64,000 nt of DNA from OAS926 sp035503715 (GTDB taxonomy: Bacteria; Pseudomonadota; Alphaproteobacteria; Rhizobiales; Rhizobiaceae). Location of the stretch: assembly GCA_035503715.1 (NCBI GenBank), contig DATJTE010000180.1:1-64000 (forward strand). The letters are read 5' to 3'. A model generated the notes under the pieces. That model was not told the DNA's origin, made no database searches, and saw only the letters and a program-made list of their open reading frames with translations. Numbering within the stretch: position 1 is the first letter of the stretch; each line of letters begins with the position of its first letter. The position numbers and the translations under genes were made by a program. Below are positions 55,141 to 64,000 of the stretch, piece by piece.

Positions 55141-57954
55141 ATGCGACACACGCAAATTCTGCATCAGGTCCCCTTCATCAACGGCACTCGGATCGTTTCA
55201 GGCGGACGCCGCGCGGCGCGGTTCGCGCACGCGAGGACGGGTCTCGCGACAACGTCGGCGGTCTGCGCGCTGATGGCCACCGGGCTCCTTGCGCTGTCCT
55301 CCGCGCCCGCTTTCGCGGAAGGCGGATGCGGTGGTGGATGCGGCCACGGCGGCGGCGACGAGATCATCAATCCGGGTCAGGAGGGCGAAGAGGGTGATGG
55401 TGGCGGCGCCGGCATCGCCGGCGGCAAGGGCGGCGATACCAGCAATATCTGGGGCGGTTCGACCGGCGGCTCCGGCGGCGCGCAGGGCAATAACGGCATC
55501 GGTGATGACGGTGGCACAGGTGGGTCCAGCAGCAGCCTCGACTCCGATGGCGCCGGCGGCGGGGGCGGAGCACATGGCTTCGTCTGGAACGCGATCATCT
55601 ACGACACCTACAAAGGTGGCGATGGCGGCTTGGGCGGTACAGGTTTCAATGGGGGTGGCGGCGGCGCCGGGGGCTGGGGCGCGGTCGTTTATACGCCCGG
55701 CGCCTATGACAGCGGCGAACTCGACGTGACCATCACGGGCGGAAAGGGAGGAGACGGAGGCCAAGGCGTCAAGGGTGATGGTGGTTTCGGAGGCAGCGGC
55801 GGCGTCGGGCTCGCCACATCGGGTTCCCTCATCCAGATCACGCTCAGCGCGTCGTCGACGGTGACGGGCGGTAAAGGCGGCAAGGGTGGCTCTGTCGTCA
55901 ATTCAATATTTGGAGGCCAAGGCGGTGATGGCGGCCATGGCGTCGTGCTCGACGGCGGTACGCTCATCAATCTCGGAACAATCAAGGGCGGCGACGGCGG
56001 TGACGGCGGCTACATCACCAGCAACGCGTGGACCCCGGGCGGCGTCGGGGGATACGGCATCTATTCCACGACATCCGGCATCGTGATCGTCAACAACGGC
56101 ACCATTTCCGGCGGCCAAGGCGGCTACGGCAATGGAGCACAGATCAACGCAATCATTCTCGACGGCGGCAACAGCCGTCTCGAGTTGTGGAGCAAGTCGA
56201 ACATCACCGGGAACGTCATCGCCACCAAGGGCACGGGAGACACGCTGGCGCTGGGCGGAGACGACGACGGGACGTTCGACATGAGCCAGATCGGCGGCGC
56301 GGCAAAATATCAAGGCATCGAGAATTTCGACAAGAGCGGCAGCAGCACGTGGACGACGCGCAACAATGTGAATTTCACCGGGAGCGCGTCGGTGTCTGAA
56401 GGCACGCTGGTCGTGCACGGAACCATCCACGCCGCGAGCGTGACCATTGCCAATGGTGCGACAGTCAGCGGTTCTGGCACTTTGTCCGGCTATACCTCGG
56501 TCGCCTCCGGCGGCACGCTTGCCGCGGGCGTGGCGAACAAGACGCTGACGGTCGATGGCAATTTGAACCTTGCATCGGGCGCGAAACTCGCAGTGACGGC
56601 GCCGGGCAGCAGCATCGCGACATCGGGAACGGCGACGCTGCGCAACGGTGCGCTCGTACATATCGACGGGGGCGCGGTGACGCTCGGCGCGACCCATACG
56701 ATCCTGACGGCGAATGGTGGCGTCACCGGCACATTCGGGATGGCGCGGGACTTTGCCTTCGTGGACGCCTTGCTCGACCATCAGGCGAACGCGGTCACGC
56801 TGACTGTCGACCGGAACGATGCAAGCTTCGCCAGCGTCGGCGCCAGCGCCAACCATGCGGCGGTATCGCCGGTGATCGAGGCCCTCGGGCTTGGCCACGA
56901 CCTGCACGATGCCATGCTGATGCTGAGCGATCAGGAAGCGCGCGATGCCTTCGACCAGCTCTCTGGCGAAGCGGTCCAGGCGTCAGCAAGTATGGCCCTG
57001 ATCGAGGACAGCGATTTTGTCCGCGACGTGGTCACCAACCGCATCCGCGACGCCTTCGACGGGACCGCGTCCATGTCGGTCATGGGGTTTGGTCCGGACG
57101 AGGCGCAGGGAGATGCCTTCGCGGACCCCTACCGTTATGCCGCCTGGGGCACGGCCTTTGGCGGTTTTGGCGAGAACGAGGGCGATGGCAATGCCGCCGG
57201 GCTCGACCGGTCCAGCTTCGGCTTCCTGGCCGGCGGCGATGCGCTGGTCGCCGAGACCTGGCGTTTCGGCCTGTTCGCCGGCTACAGCCGTTCCTCCTTC
57301 GATGCGGACGAACGCGCCTCGTCCGGCAGCAGCAGCAACATCCATGTCGGCGCCTATGGCGGCACGGAGTTTGGCGCGCTGGCGCTGCGCTTCGGCGCCG
57401 CCTATTCCTGGCATCAGGTCGAGACCGAGCGGACGGTTGCCGTTGGCGGTTTTGCCGACCGGCTGACGGCGGAGTACGACGCTTCGACCGCGCAACTCTT
57501 CGGCGAGGCCGGCTACAAGATCGATGCAGGGCGGGCGACGTTCGAGCCGTTCGCGGGGCTTGCCTATGTGCATCTCGACACAGACGGCTTCACCGAGACG
57601 GGCGGACCAGCGGCACTGTCCGGCGGCGGGAGTTCAAACGGCGTCACCTTCACGACGCTGGGCTTACGCGCCTCCACTGGCTTCGCTATCGCCGGCATGC
57701 CGGCACGGGCGCGCGGCGCGGTTGCCTGGCGGCACGCCTTCGGCGATGTGACGCCGCTTTCCACGCACGCCTTCGCGGGTTCGTCCGCCTTCATCGTCGC
57801 GGGCACGCCGATCGCCAGGGATGCGCTGGTGCTGGAGGCCGGCCTCGATCTCGACCTCAGCGCGCGGGCGATGCTCGGCGTCTCCTATAACGGCCAGATC
57901 GGCGGTGGCGCTCACGACCACGCCTTCAGTGGAAATCTCAAGGTGAGGTTCTGA
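55141..57954 (+). CDS. Autotransporter with glycine-rich passenger
   Basis: 937 residues from ATG 55141 (GCGAGGAC upstream). An unusually long signal peptide (about 59 residues, basic start then ALMATGLLALSSAPAFA) is typical of type V secretion. Residues of about 60-400 are up to half Gly with GGxGGxGG tracts and a Cys pair (GGCGGGCG), then beta-helix strands to about 570. The last 270 residues form the autotransporter barrel, ending in Phe (NLKVRF). The passenger may stay on the surface as adhesin or shield; no protease motif is seen. Confidence 0.92.
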   Translation: MRHTQILHQVPFINGTRIVSGGRRAARFAHARTGLATTSAVCALMATGLLALSSAPAFAEGGCGGGCGHGGGDEIINPGQEGEEGDGGGAGIAGGKGGDTSNIWGGSTGGSGGAQGNNGIGDDGGTGGSSSSLDSDGAGGGGGAHGFVWNAIIYDTYKGGDGGLGGTGFNGGGGGAGGWGAVVYTPGAYDSGELDVTITGGKGGDGGQGVKGDGGFGGSGGVGLATSGSLIQITLSASSTVTGGKGGKGGSVVNSIFGGQGGDGGHGVVLDGGTLINLGTIKGGDGGDGGYITSNAWTPGGVGGYGIYSTTSGIVIVNNGTISGGQGGYGNGAQINAIILDGGNSRLELWSKSNITGNVIATKGTGDTLALGGDDDGTFDMSQIGGAAKYQGIENFDKSGSSTWTTRNNVNFTGSASVSEGTLVVHGTIHAASVTIANGATVSGSGTLSGYTSVASGGTLAAGVANKTLTVDGNLNLASGAKLAVTAPGSSIATSGTATLRNGALVHIDGGAVTLGATHTILTANGGVTGTFGMARDFAFVDALLDHQANAVTLTVDRNDASFASVGASANHAAVSPVIEALGLGHDLHDAMLMLSDQEARDAFDQLSGEAVQASASMALIEDSDFVRDVVTNRIRDAFDGTASMSVMGFGPDEAQGDAFADPYRYAAWGTAFGGFGENEGDGNAAGLDRSSFGFLAGGDALVAETWRFGLFAGYSRSSFDADERASSGSSSNIHVGAYGGTEFGALALRFGAAYSWHQVETERTVAVGGFADRLTAEYDASTAQLFGEAGYKIDAGRATFEPFAGLAYVHLDTDGFTETGGPAALSGGGSSNGVTFTTLGLRASTGFAIAGMPARARGAVAWRHAFGDVTPLSTHAFAGSSAFIVAGTPIARDALVLEAGLDLDLSARAMLGVSYNGQIGGGAHDHAFSGNLKVRF

Positions 57955-58105
57955 CTTTGCCGGCGGATCGGACAGCAACTCGCCCGGTTCGTCCAAGCGT
58001 TGCCGAGGTGCCTTCCACGCCGCTCTCCTGTAGGCTGCGCCTCATGGTTGCTTGAGCGTTCGCCATTTTTTCGCGGCGGTGAACGTGCCGGCGCCTGGCG
58101 GCTGA

Positions 58106-59098
58106 GTGGAGAAGCAGTTGAAGAAAAAGCCCGATCGAGGAGACATTGCGCTGCAGCCCATCCTCGACGCCGTCGTCGCCGAGGTGCGCAAGGCCGCGCC
58201 GAAGCTCTACCGGGAGGCGGTCAGCCAAGCGAAGGCGCGAAAGAAGTCGCCGCCGGCCAAAGCGGACTTCGAGCGGTTCGGCATCGCGGTGTTCACGCGG
58301 GAGGGTGAGCTGTTCTCGGCCGGCAATGCGGGGTCAAGCTTCCCGCTGCAGTCGATCGCAAAAGTGTTCGCGCTGGAGATCGCGCTCGAGGCGCTCGGCG
58401 AAAAACTGTGGGCGCGAGTCGGGCGCGAGCCGTCCGGCGATCCGTTCAGCTCGATCATCGATCTCGAGCGCGACAAAGGCATTCCGCGCAACCCGTTCAT
58501 CAATCCCGGCGCGCTGGTGGTGTGCGACGTGCTTGCGGGGCTGAGCGGATCGGGCAGGCGCGCCGGGCAGGTGGGCGCGTTCCTGAAAACGATGATCGAG
58601 GCGAAGTCGATCAAGCTCGATCCCGGCGTAATGAAGAGCGACCGCACCGGCGGCAACCTCAACCGGTCGCACATGTACATGGCCAAGCATCACGGCAATC
58701 TCCACCATCCGGTCGAGGCGGTGATGGACGTCTACAAGGAAAATTGCGCGATCAGGCTCGACTGCCGCGGGCTCGCCAGGGCCGGCCGCTTCCTGATGCA
58801 GGAGGGCGGGCTGCCGGGACGCGGGCAGGCCGCGGCGCGGCGGGCCCGGCGCATCCTGTCGATCATGATGTTGTGCGGGCAGTACGATGCGGCCGGCGAT
58901 TTCGCCTATCGCGTCGGGCTGCCGGCGAAGTCGGGTGTGGGCGGCGGCATTCTGGCGATCGCGCCGCAGCGCGCCTCGATCGCGGTGTGGTCTCCGGCGC
59001 TCGACCCGATGGGCAACAGCGTGCTCGGCACGCTCGGGCTCGAGCTGCTCAGCGACAAGACGGACTGGTCGGTGTTCGGCACGATCAGATCGCAGTGA
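58106..59098 (+). CDS. glsA: Glutaminase
   Basis: A 330-residue serine-dependent beta-lactamase-type glutaminase that turns glutamine into glutamate and ammonia. The catalytic S83-x-x-K86 pair (LQSIAK), NPFINPGAL, GVGGGILA and GNSVLG match the family. The Lys-rich first 15 residues are an addition. The listed start is GTG 58106; TTG 58118 with GGAG upstream is possible. Confidence 0.93.
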   Translation: MEKQLKKKPDRGDIALQPILDAVVAEVRKAAPKLYREAVSQAKARKKSPPAKADFERFGIAVFTREGELFSAGNAGSSFPLQSIAKVFALEIALEALGEKLWARVGREPSGDPFSSIIDLERDKGIPRNPFINPGALVVCDVLAGLSGSGRRAGQVGAFLKTMIEAKSIKLDPGVMKSDRTGGNLNRSHMYMAKHHGNLHHPVEAVMDVYKENCAIRLDCRGLARAGRFLMQEGGLPGRGQAAARRARRILSIMMLCGQYDAAGDFAYRVGLPAKSGVGGGILAIAPQRASIAVWSPALDPMGNSVLGTLGLELLSDKTDWSVFGTIRSQ

Positions 59099-59345
59099 AC
59101 ATGCGCGGCTGACGGGCCGAAGCGCCTGACATTGCGGCTGCCGTTAGGGCGCCAGAACCGCCGCGCAGAGCCATCCGTAAGCCGTCTCTCGAAAAAAAGC
59201 TAATCGTTTCAGCCGTTTACACAGGTTTACCGTTTACCCTAACGGCAGCTTTTCCACACAACTGCTCAAAAGCACATTAGTGTCGCCTAATAACTTTTCG
59301 TTAAGCATCCGTGGTCCGATGCGGGGTTACGAGGGAGTAGTCGAT
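59099..59345 (+). promoter_or_regulatory. Leader with 13-bp spaced inverted repeat
   Basis: Perfect arms GCTGCCGTTAGGG (59137-59149) and its complement (59237-59249), 87 bp apart. The right arm sits in a run of GTTTACC-like repeats (59214-59239). No gene. This probably holds the promoter of the coiled-coil gene. Confidence 0.5.
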
Positions 59346-60425
59346 ATGAAACTGATGGAGATGTTCAAGCGCCAGAATGCGACGGATGAAGCATTCGAGG
59401 GCCTGGAGGAGGAGCTGAGCGACATGATCGCGGTCGAACTGGCGCCGCCGAGCGCGCCCGACGCGCTTGACATGGACATGTTCGGCGACATGGGCGAGGG
59501 CGTGGAGCAAACCGACGTTTCCGGCGAGGAGGGCAGCAGGCAGACGCCGTACACCGTGTCGCGGCTGGCCGAGCACAAGGCGTTCGAGAACGTGTTGCGG
59601 CAAACGCAGAACGATACCGAAATGGCGGCGTCCCTGCTCAGCAGGATCAAGGTGGCGCAGCATCATACGCGTGAATATCTGAACGCCGCCTACACGGCGA
59701 TCCATCGCGCGAACGAACTGGAAGTCTCGGTCGCCAGGATGACCGACGAGAACCGTGTGTTGCGCCGACACTACGACCAGTTCCAGCGCATTCGCGAGCA
59801 GTATGACAGCCTCACCGACGCGTTCAAGAAGCGGGAGGCCAAGCTGACGGAAACCGCGGACACGCTCCGGCAGAGCGCTTCGGCAGCCAAGCTCGAGAAC
59901 ATTGACCTCGGATCCAAGCTGAATGCGGCGATCGTCGAGCAGCAGGAAATCATGAACTCTCTGGCGGCGGCGAACCTGAAACTGGAAAGCATCAGCCGTG
60001 AAAACGAGATGCTGCGCGAGAAGCAGGTCAACCTGGCCGCTGACAACGACCAGGCATCGCGCAAGCGGGCCGAGGCGGAGCGCAAGGCTGAAGAGGTCGG
60101 CGCCGCGCAGTCGCGGAGCAGGGAACAGATCAGCGAGATGAACGCCAAGCTGGCGATGGCCGAGGCCGAGCGTCTGCGGCTGCAGAAACAGCTCGACGCC
60201 GTCAGCGCCGCACTGACCGAGACGAAGGAGACGCTCGCCACGCTGGAGATCGACGCGGCCGAGCAGGCGAAGCGCCAGGACGCCAACATTCAGTCCCTCA
60301 AGACCGAGCGAGACTCGCTGATGGCGCGCCTGACAGCGCGAGCCGAAAAGGAAGGCGAGGAAGGATCCCCGGACGCGGTGACCCACATCGCCCACGCAAG
60401 GCGGCGGGCAAAAAGCGCGGCGTAA
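59346..60425 (+). CDS. Long coiled-coil protein
   Basis: 359 residues from ATG 59346, chosen for GAGGGAG upstream; an in-frame ATG or alternative at 59280 would add 22. An acidic, Met-rich first 60 residues, then a near-continuous heptad coiled coil (about 85-330, e.g. NEMLREKQVNLAADN), ending in a basic tail (ARRRAKSAA). No membrane span or catalytic motif. It could be a cytoskeletal or polar scaffold, similar in build to crescentin-type proteins, but this is inference. Confidence 0.75.
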   Translation: MKLMEMFKRQNATDEAFEGLEEELSDMIAVELAPPSAPDALDMDMFGDMGEGVEQTDVSGEEGSRQTPYTVSRLAEHKAFENVLRQTQNDTEMAASLLSRIKVAQHHTREYLNAAYTAIHRANELEVSVARMTDENRVLRRHYDQFQRIREQYDSLTDAFKKREAKLTETADTLRQSASAAKLENIDLGSKLNAAIVEQQEIMNSLAAANLKLESISRENEMLREKQVNLAADNDQASRKRAEAERKAEEVGAAQSRSREQISEMNAKLAMAEAERLRLQKQLDAVSAALTETKETLATLEIDAAEQAKRQDANIQSLKTERDSLMARLTARAEKEGEEGSPDAVTHIAHARRRAKSAA

Positions 60426-60470
60426 AGCGTCAACGAAGAAGACGGCGCGCAAGCAGCGCGCCGGTAAGCG

Positions 60471-61487
60471 TCAGTCGGCACACACCGCACTGTCCGCGTG
60501 CCGCGCCTCGCGCGCGACCTCGGCGGGATCGAGATGCCGCAGGAACGGCGTTTCGGCATAAGCCCGCACCACCAGATCGGCATTCGCGTCGGCATCGTAG
60601 TCGGCAAAGGCAGCGGTGACGTCGCCGGCGACACCGGCGTGGACGGGCAGGGCTTTCAGCGGCGCGGCGCAGGCAAGGTCGAAACCGTCGAGGTCGATCT
60701 CACGGATCGCCGCGTTCTCTTCAGAGCGCCAACGCACCGTGCGCTCGGCCAGATCATAAACGACACTCCAGCGTGTCCAGCCAGGCTGAGCGACATCGGC
60801 CAGCGTCGCGAAGGCATGCGCGACCGGATCGGCCGGCGTGGCGCGCGCGGCCTCCGCGGCGCGGGCAAAACGCGCCAAAGACGAGATGCCGGTGACTGGC
60901 GAACTCGCTTCCACGAAGGCGGCGGAGTCCGCATAGGTGGAATTGGCGAGCACCGGATGCGGCAAGCTCTCGCCCCGCCTTACCGTCATCGTGCCGGAGA
61001 TGAACTCGACCACGGCCGCATTACCTGAGGCATCGGCCATTGCGTAGTGCAGCGGCACGCGGCTCTCGATGCGCACTGTGGCAGCGAGCGCCAGCGCTTC
61101 CTCGACGGTCGCCGAGGTGTCGAGCAGATGCTGCAGCCATTCCAGCACGCCGAGCGCCGGCCGCGCGTCCGCCGTCTCGTAGCGCGTCTCGTCAAGCCAC
61201 ATCTGGCTGACGAACGGGCCCGCCTCGTTCATGCCGCTCATTGGATTGTCGCGGCCGAACTGCGCGAACGTGACCGAGCCGTAGCGGCTCTCCCAGCGCA
61301 CGGGATTGTTTACGACAGACGAGGTCTTCTGAAGCCCGCGCGGATTGATCAGCACCTGGCCGATGCCGGTGTCGAAATCATAATTGTAGGCGACGATGGG
61401 CCGGCCCGAACCGGTGAGCGCGATCGTCGTGCAGGCGAGCGCCGGCGTGGCGAGGAGTGCGGCGGAAAGGAGGAGGGGGAGGCGCAT
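60471..61487 (-). CDS. Linear amide C-N hydrolase (choloylglycine hydrolase family)
   Basis: A 338-residue Ntn hydrolase. Signal cleavage after ALA exposes Cys19 (CTTIAL), which acts as nucleophile; NYDFDTG and PMSGMNEAG hold further active-site residues. Relatives are penicillin V acylases and bile-salt or N-acyl-homoserine-lactone acylases. Periplasmic. With a LuxR solo elsewhere in the window, AHL as a substrate is worth testing but not shown. Confidence 0.9.
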   Translation of the reverse strand: MRLPLLLSAALLATPALACTTIALTGSGRPIVAYNYDFDTGIGQVLINPRGLQKTSSVVNNPVRWESRYGSVTFAQFGRDNPMSGMNEAGPFVSQMWLDETRYETADARPALGVLEWLQHLLDTSATVEEALALAATVRIESRVPLHYAMADASGNAAVVEFISGTMTVRRGESLPHPVLANSTYADSAAFVEASSPVTGISSLARFARAAEAARATPADPVAHAFATLADVAQPGWTRWSVVYDLAERTVRWRSEENAAIREIDLDGFDLACAAPLKALPVHAGVAGDVTAAFADYDADANADLVVRAYAETPFLRHLDPAEVAREARHADSAVCAD

Positions 61488-61538
61488 AGGGTGAGTGTAG
61501 GAGGTTTGAGCGCGGGTGCAAGAATTGCCCCGACCCTA

Positions 61539-61565
61539 CCCTCTCCCCGTAGAACGGGGAGAGGG
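61539..61565. repeat. REP-like palindrome (CCCTCTCCCCG family), copy 3
   Basis: CCCTCTCCCCG and CGGGGAGAGGG, perfect 11-bp arms around TAGAA, in the gap upstream of the amidase gene. Confidence 0.8.
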
Positions 61566-61583
61566 GGTCGTCAAAGTTGAGCC

Positions 61584-62270
61584 TCACTTCAGATTCCGGC
61601 GGCGCTCGAGTTCGGCCTCACTCGGCTGCTCGGCAGCAAAGGAGCCGCTCCTCACCTCGCCGTCGCGTTCGTAACGGGCTATCAGCGCACCGCTTTGCGA
61701 CGCCGACGACCGGGTGAGACGGAAGCCGGCGGGGATAGCGCCGTCGCCGAACAGGCGTTTGCCCCTGCCGAGTACGAGCGGGAAGACGAGCAGGCGAAGC
61801 TCGTCGACCAGATCGTGTCTGAACAGCGTCTGGAGCAGTTCGGTCGAGCCCTGGGTGAGCAAAGCAGGGCCGTCGCCCTTCTTCAGCGCGCGCACGCCCG
61901 CGACAACGTCGTTGCCGAGCGACTCGCTGTTCACCCAATCGAGTGAGTCCGGGCGGTGGGTCGCGACGTATTTCGTCACCGCGTTAAAGCGCTCGGCGAT
62001 AAAGGCGTTGCCTTCGTCGAAGGTGCCGGCGGCGCGATCCAATTCCACATGCGGCCAGTGCGCGGCAAAAATGTCGTAGGTCTTGCGCCCGAGCAGCAGG
62101 TCGAACTGTTCGGAAAAGCTGTCGCTGATCTCCTGGCCGAGCGCGTCGTCAAAATAGTTGAAGACCCAGCCGCCATATTTGAAGCCGCCGGTCGGATCTT
62201 CTTCGGGTCCGCCCGGGGCCAGCATGACGCCGTCCAGGCTAATCATGGCTCCGACGATGAGTTTGCGCAT
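61584..62270 (-). CDS. Dihydrofolate reductase-family (RibD C-terminal-like) reductase
   Basis: A 228-residue protein: MRKLIVGAMISLDGVM start, LLLGRKTYDIFAAHW around 60-72, and LTQGSTELLQTLF with the nucleotide-binding glycine. This is the RibD_C/DHFR-like family of NADPH reductases common in bacteria, with unknown substrates. GGAGAAAC-type ribosome site upstream. Confidence 0.92.
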   Translation of the reverse strand: MRKLIVGAMISLDGVMLAPGGPEEDPTGGFKYGGWVFNYFDDALGQEISDSFSEQFDLLLGRKTYDIFAAHWPHVELDRAAGTFDEGNAFIAERFNAVTKYVATHRPDSLDWVNSESLGNDVVAGVRALKKGDGPALLTQGSTELLQTLFRHDLVDELRLLVFPLVLGRGKRLFGDGAIPAGFRLTRSSASQSGALIARYERDGEVRSGSFAAEQPSEAELERRRNLK

Positions 62271-62364
62271 GGAGTTTCTCCTTCAGTGTTGAGGCCCAAA
62301 AGCGGCCCTTCACCGATACGACGAACGGGGTCGCGGGGAATCGACAGGGGTGGGAAATCTCCGC

Positions 62365-62418
62365 ACCCCCACCCGGCGCTTCGCGCCGACCTACCCACAA
62401 GGGGGAGGTAGCTGCCGC
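62365..62418. repeat. GC-rich palindromic repeat, second composite copy
   Basis: CACCCGGCGCTTCGCGCCGA hairpin followed by ACC..GGGGGAGGTAGCTG, matching the composite at 54389-54450 in order and spacing with small changes. Confidence 0.65.
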
Positions 62419-62533
62419 GAGCCTGTCATCAGATTTTCGAAAAATTGAAATATTGAACACAGTCAAAAGGCGCGATGTTTCCGATGTCCTGGATTTATGC
62501 TTGGATCGACAAAGTAATGAGGGGAGATCAGCC

Positions 62534-64000
62534 ATGGTCGACATCAGGGTTTTCGGCGAAGTCGAGAATGTTGTCCGCGACCGGCTGAAGCGAACCCACA
62601 ACAAGATCGAAAACTCGCTCGCCCATATCGCCGCCGGCAACCCGCTTGCGGCGGAGTCCGACACGACGCGGCGGCTGGACAGGCTGCAGACCAAAGCCTC
62701 GCTCAGCCGCGAGGAAGCGATGATGATCTCGGCCGCGATCGACATGGCGGCCGACCGGGAAACAGCGAAGCCGAGCGCGAAAGCCGAGAAAGCGCCGGGA
62801 CCGGAGGCGATCCGCGGCGCCACACTCGATTTTGTCGGCGTGGCGTTCCTGGAACGCGGCAGGCGCGCGGCGGACGCCGTCGGCCGCATCGCGTTCATGA
62901 ACGGCGGACCGCAAGGAACGGGCTTCCTGGTGGCGCCGCGGCTTCTGCTCACCAACCATCACGTCATTCAGTCGGTGGCGGAAGCGAAACGCTTCCAGGT
63001 GCAGTTCGACTATGAGTACGACCGCTACAATCGCGTCAGGAGCCCGAGCGCCTTTTTCCTCGATCCGGACTATTGCTTCATCACCGACGGGATCGAAGGT
63101 CTCGACTATACGCTGATCGGCATCGGCGAGCAGCGCGCGGGCGAGAGGCAACTGCGAGACTTCGGCTTCCTGCCGCTATCGGATACCGGCGACAAGCATA
63201 TGCTGGGCGAGATCGCCAACGTGATCCAGCATCCCGACGGCCGCTACAAGGAGATCGTGCTGCGTGAGAACCATCTGGTGGCGCGCGACGATACGCTGGA
63301 GGTGCTGCATTACGTTGCCGACACGGAGCAGGGTTCGTCCGGTTCGCCGGTGTTCAACAATGAGTGGGAGCCGATCGCGCTGCACCACTGGGCCGGACCG
63401 TTCCGCGAAGTGATGGGGGTCAGCGGCAAGGCGCTGATGCGCGAGATCAATGAAGGCATCCGCATCAGCGCGATCGTCAAGGATCTGCGCGCGCGGCGGC
63501 TGGCGGGCAAAAGCGCCGCGGCGGCAAGACAGGCGCTGGCGCTCTGGGACAGCATCGAGAAGCGCGGCGGCAATGCGGTGACGACGGGCGGCGGCGAGGA
63601 TCTCGGGCCGGGCCAAGGCTACGGCGCGAGCGGTTCGGGCATGCGGCAGAACGCCGACGGTTCGGTGACGTGGACATTCCCAGTGGAGATCAGCGTGCGC
63701 GCGCCGTTGATCGCGCCGCCCGTTATCGTGAGTACGGTGGTGGATGAGGTCGCCATCGAGGAGCGGCCGCGCGGCCTGATTTCCGCCGAGGCCGCGACGT
63801 GGAAGACGGAGAATTTCGACGACCGCGGCGGTTATGAGCCGGGCTTCGTGCCGGGGTCCGTCATTCCGCTGCCGGATCATTCGGGCGCGGCGTGGCGGGC
63901 GGCGAAGAACCAGCTCGCTTTGCCCGGCGACGATCCGCACGAGCTGCGCTACCACCATTTCTCGCTGGTGATGAATGCCGAGCGGCGGCTCGCCTATTTC
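62534..64000 (+). CDS. Trypsin-like serine protease fused to probable non-specific nuclease (partial)
   Basis: The first 489 codons of a gene that continues past the window edge. ATG 62534 has GGGGAGA upstream. Residues 1-85 are helical and charged. Residues 95-315 form a trypsin/V8-like domain with a full triad: His143 (LLTNHHVI), Asp191 (GLDYTLI) and Ser269 (EQGSSGSP). A linker with YEPGFVPGSVIPLP leads to LRYHHFSLVMNAERRLAYF at the edge, which resembles the opening of the DNA/RNA non-specific endonuclease (NucA/Endonuclease_NS) domain. The nuclease DRGH motif would lie outside. No signal peptide, so it probably acts in the cytoplasm. Confidence 0.85.
   Translation, partial: MVDIRVFGEVENVVRDRLKRTHNKIENSLAHIAAGNPLAAESDTTRRLDRLQTKASLSREEAMMISAAIDMAADRETAKPSAKAEKAPGPEAIRGATLDFVGVAFLERGRRAADAVGRIAFMNGGPQGTGFLVAPRLLLTNHHVIQSVAEAKRFQVQFDYEYDRYNRVRSPSAFFLDPDYCFITDGIEGLDYTLIGIGEQRAGERQLRDFGFLPLSDTGDKHMLGEIANVIQHPDGRYKEIVLRENHLVARDDTLEVLHYVADTEQGSSGSPVFNNEWEPIALHHWAGPFREVMGVSGKALMREINEGIRISAIVKDLRARRLAGKSAAAARQALALWDSIEKRGGNAVTTGGGEDLGPGQGYGASGSGMRQNADGSVTWTFPVEISVRAPLIAPPVIVSTVVDEVAIEERPRGLISAEAATWKTENFDDRGGYEPGFVPGSVIPLPDHSGAAWRAAKNQLALPGDDPHELRYHHFSLVMNAERRLAYF

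Overview
The window is GC-rich chromosomal DNA of an alphaproteobacterium, most likely of the order Hyphomicrobiales (Rhizobiales, Mesorhizobium/Phyllobacteriaceae-like). The basis is its family content: a BA14K protein, a UbiK-like BMFP protein, a rhizobial-type second ClpS, the ilvE / petP / petR / sensor-kinase cluster, several small CspA proteins with long leaders, and many short GC-rich palindromic repeats between genes. This is an inference from gene families. No rRNA or tRNA gene was seen, so the genus is open.

Layout. 0.1-4.2 kb: a 917-residue beta-solenoid/RTX exoprotein divergent from a LuxR-type regulator. 4.2-8 kb: housekeeping genes (midA, lgt, a ubiK-like gene, ybjN, a tRNA-binding protein). 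8-10 kb: an acetamidase/formamidase gene and a quorum-sensing LuxR gene bracketed by two lux-box-like palindromes. 10-18.5 kb: ClpS, a DUF922 metalloprotease, UvrB, an M15 peptidase, secreted unknowns and a CapA-like phosphatase. 18.5-21.5 kb: a secreted caspase-like protease with a long helical repeat region. 21.5-25.4 kb: two cold-shock genes with a shared leader element, BA14K, an MBL-fold hydrolase and ilvE. 25.6-30.8 kb: a MarR regulator / OmpR-type regulator / histidine kinase cluster, a glycosyltransferase and an aspartate aminotransferase. 31-36 kb: a tandem EAL pair (one intact, one degenerate), a GST, a membrane protein with its TetR regulator, a third cold-shock gene and a 3-hydroxyisobutyrate dehydrogenase-like enzyme. 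36-41.5 kb: MGMT, a lytic transglycosylase, a Nudix enzyme, and a second RTX protein preceded by its own HlyC-like acyltransferase. 42-50 kb: flavodoxin-like, alpha/beta-hydrolase and isopenicillin-N-synthase-like enzymes, two paralogous membrane-anchored unknowns, a repeat-rich gap, and an AT-rich island carrying a solitary kinase-like gene. 50-54 kb: hicAB placed directly behind carB. 55-64 kb: a Gly-rich autotransporter, glutaminase, a coiled-coil protein, a Ntn amidase, a DHFR-like reductase, and at the right edge the first 489 codons of a trypsin-like protease that appears to run into a DNA/RNA non-specific nuclease.

How it fits together. Much of the window is ordinary chromosome. The accessory content consists of surface or exported proteins (two RTX proteins, one autotransporter, a secreted caspase), signalling (two LuxR types, two-component, MarR, TetR, two EAL) and possible conflict elements (hicAB, the AT-rich kinase, the protease-nuclease). 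No type I secretion transporter (HlyB/HlyD/TolC) and no LuxI synthase is visible here, so the RTX proteins and the quorum-sensing regulator depend on partners elsewhere. The best candidates for something undescribed are the protease-nuclease fusion at the right end, the short RTX/HlyC pair without a pore-forming region, the solenoid/RTX chimera, the AT-rich kinase island, and the hicAB module tied to carB by overlapping signals.
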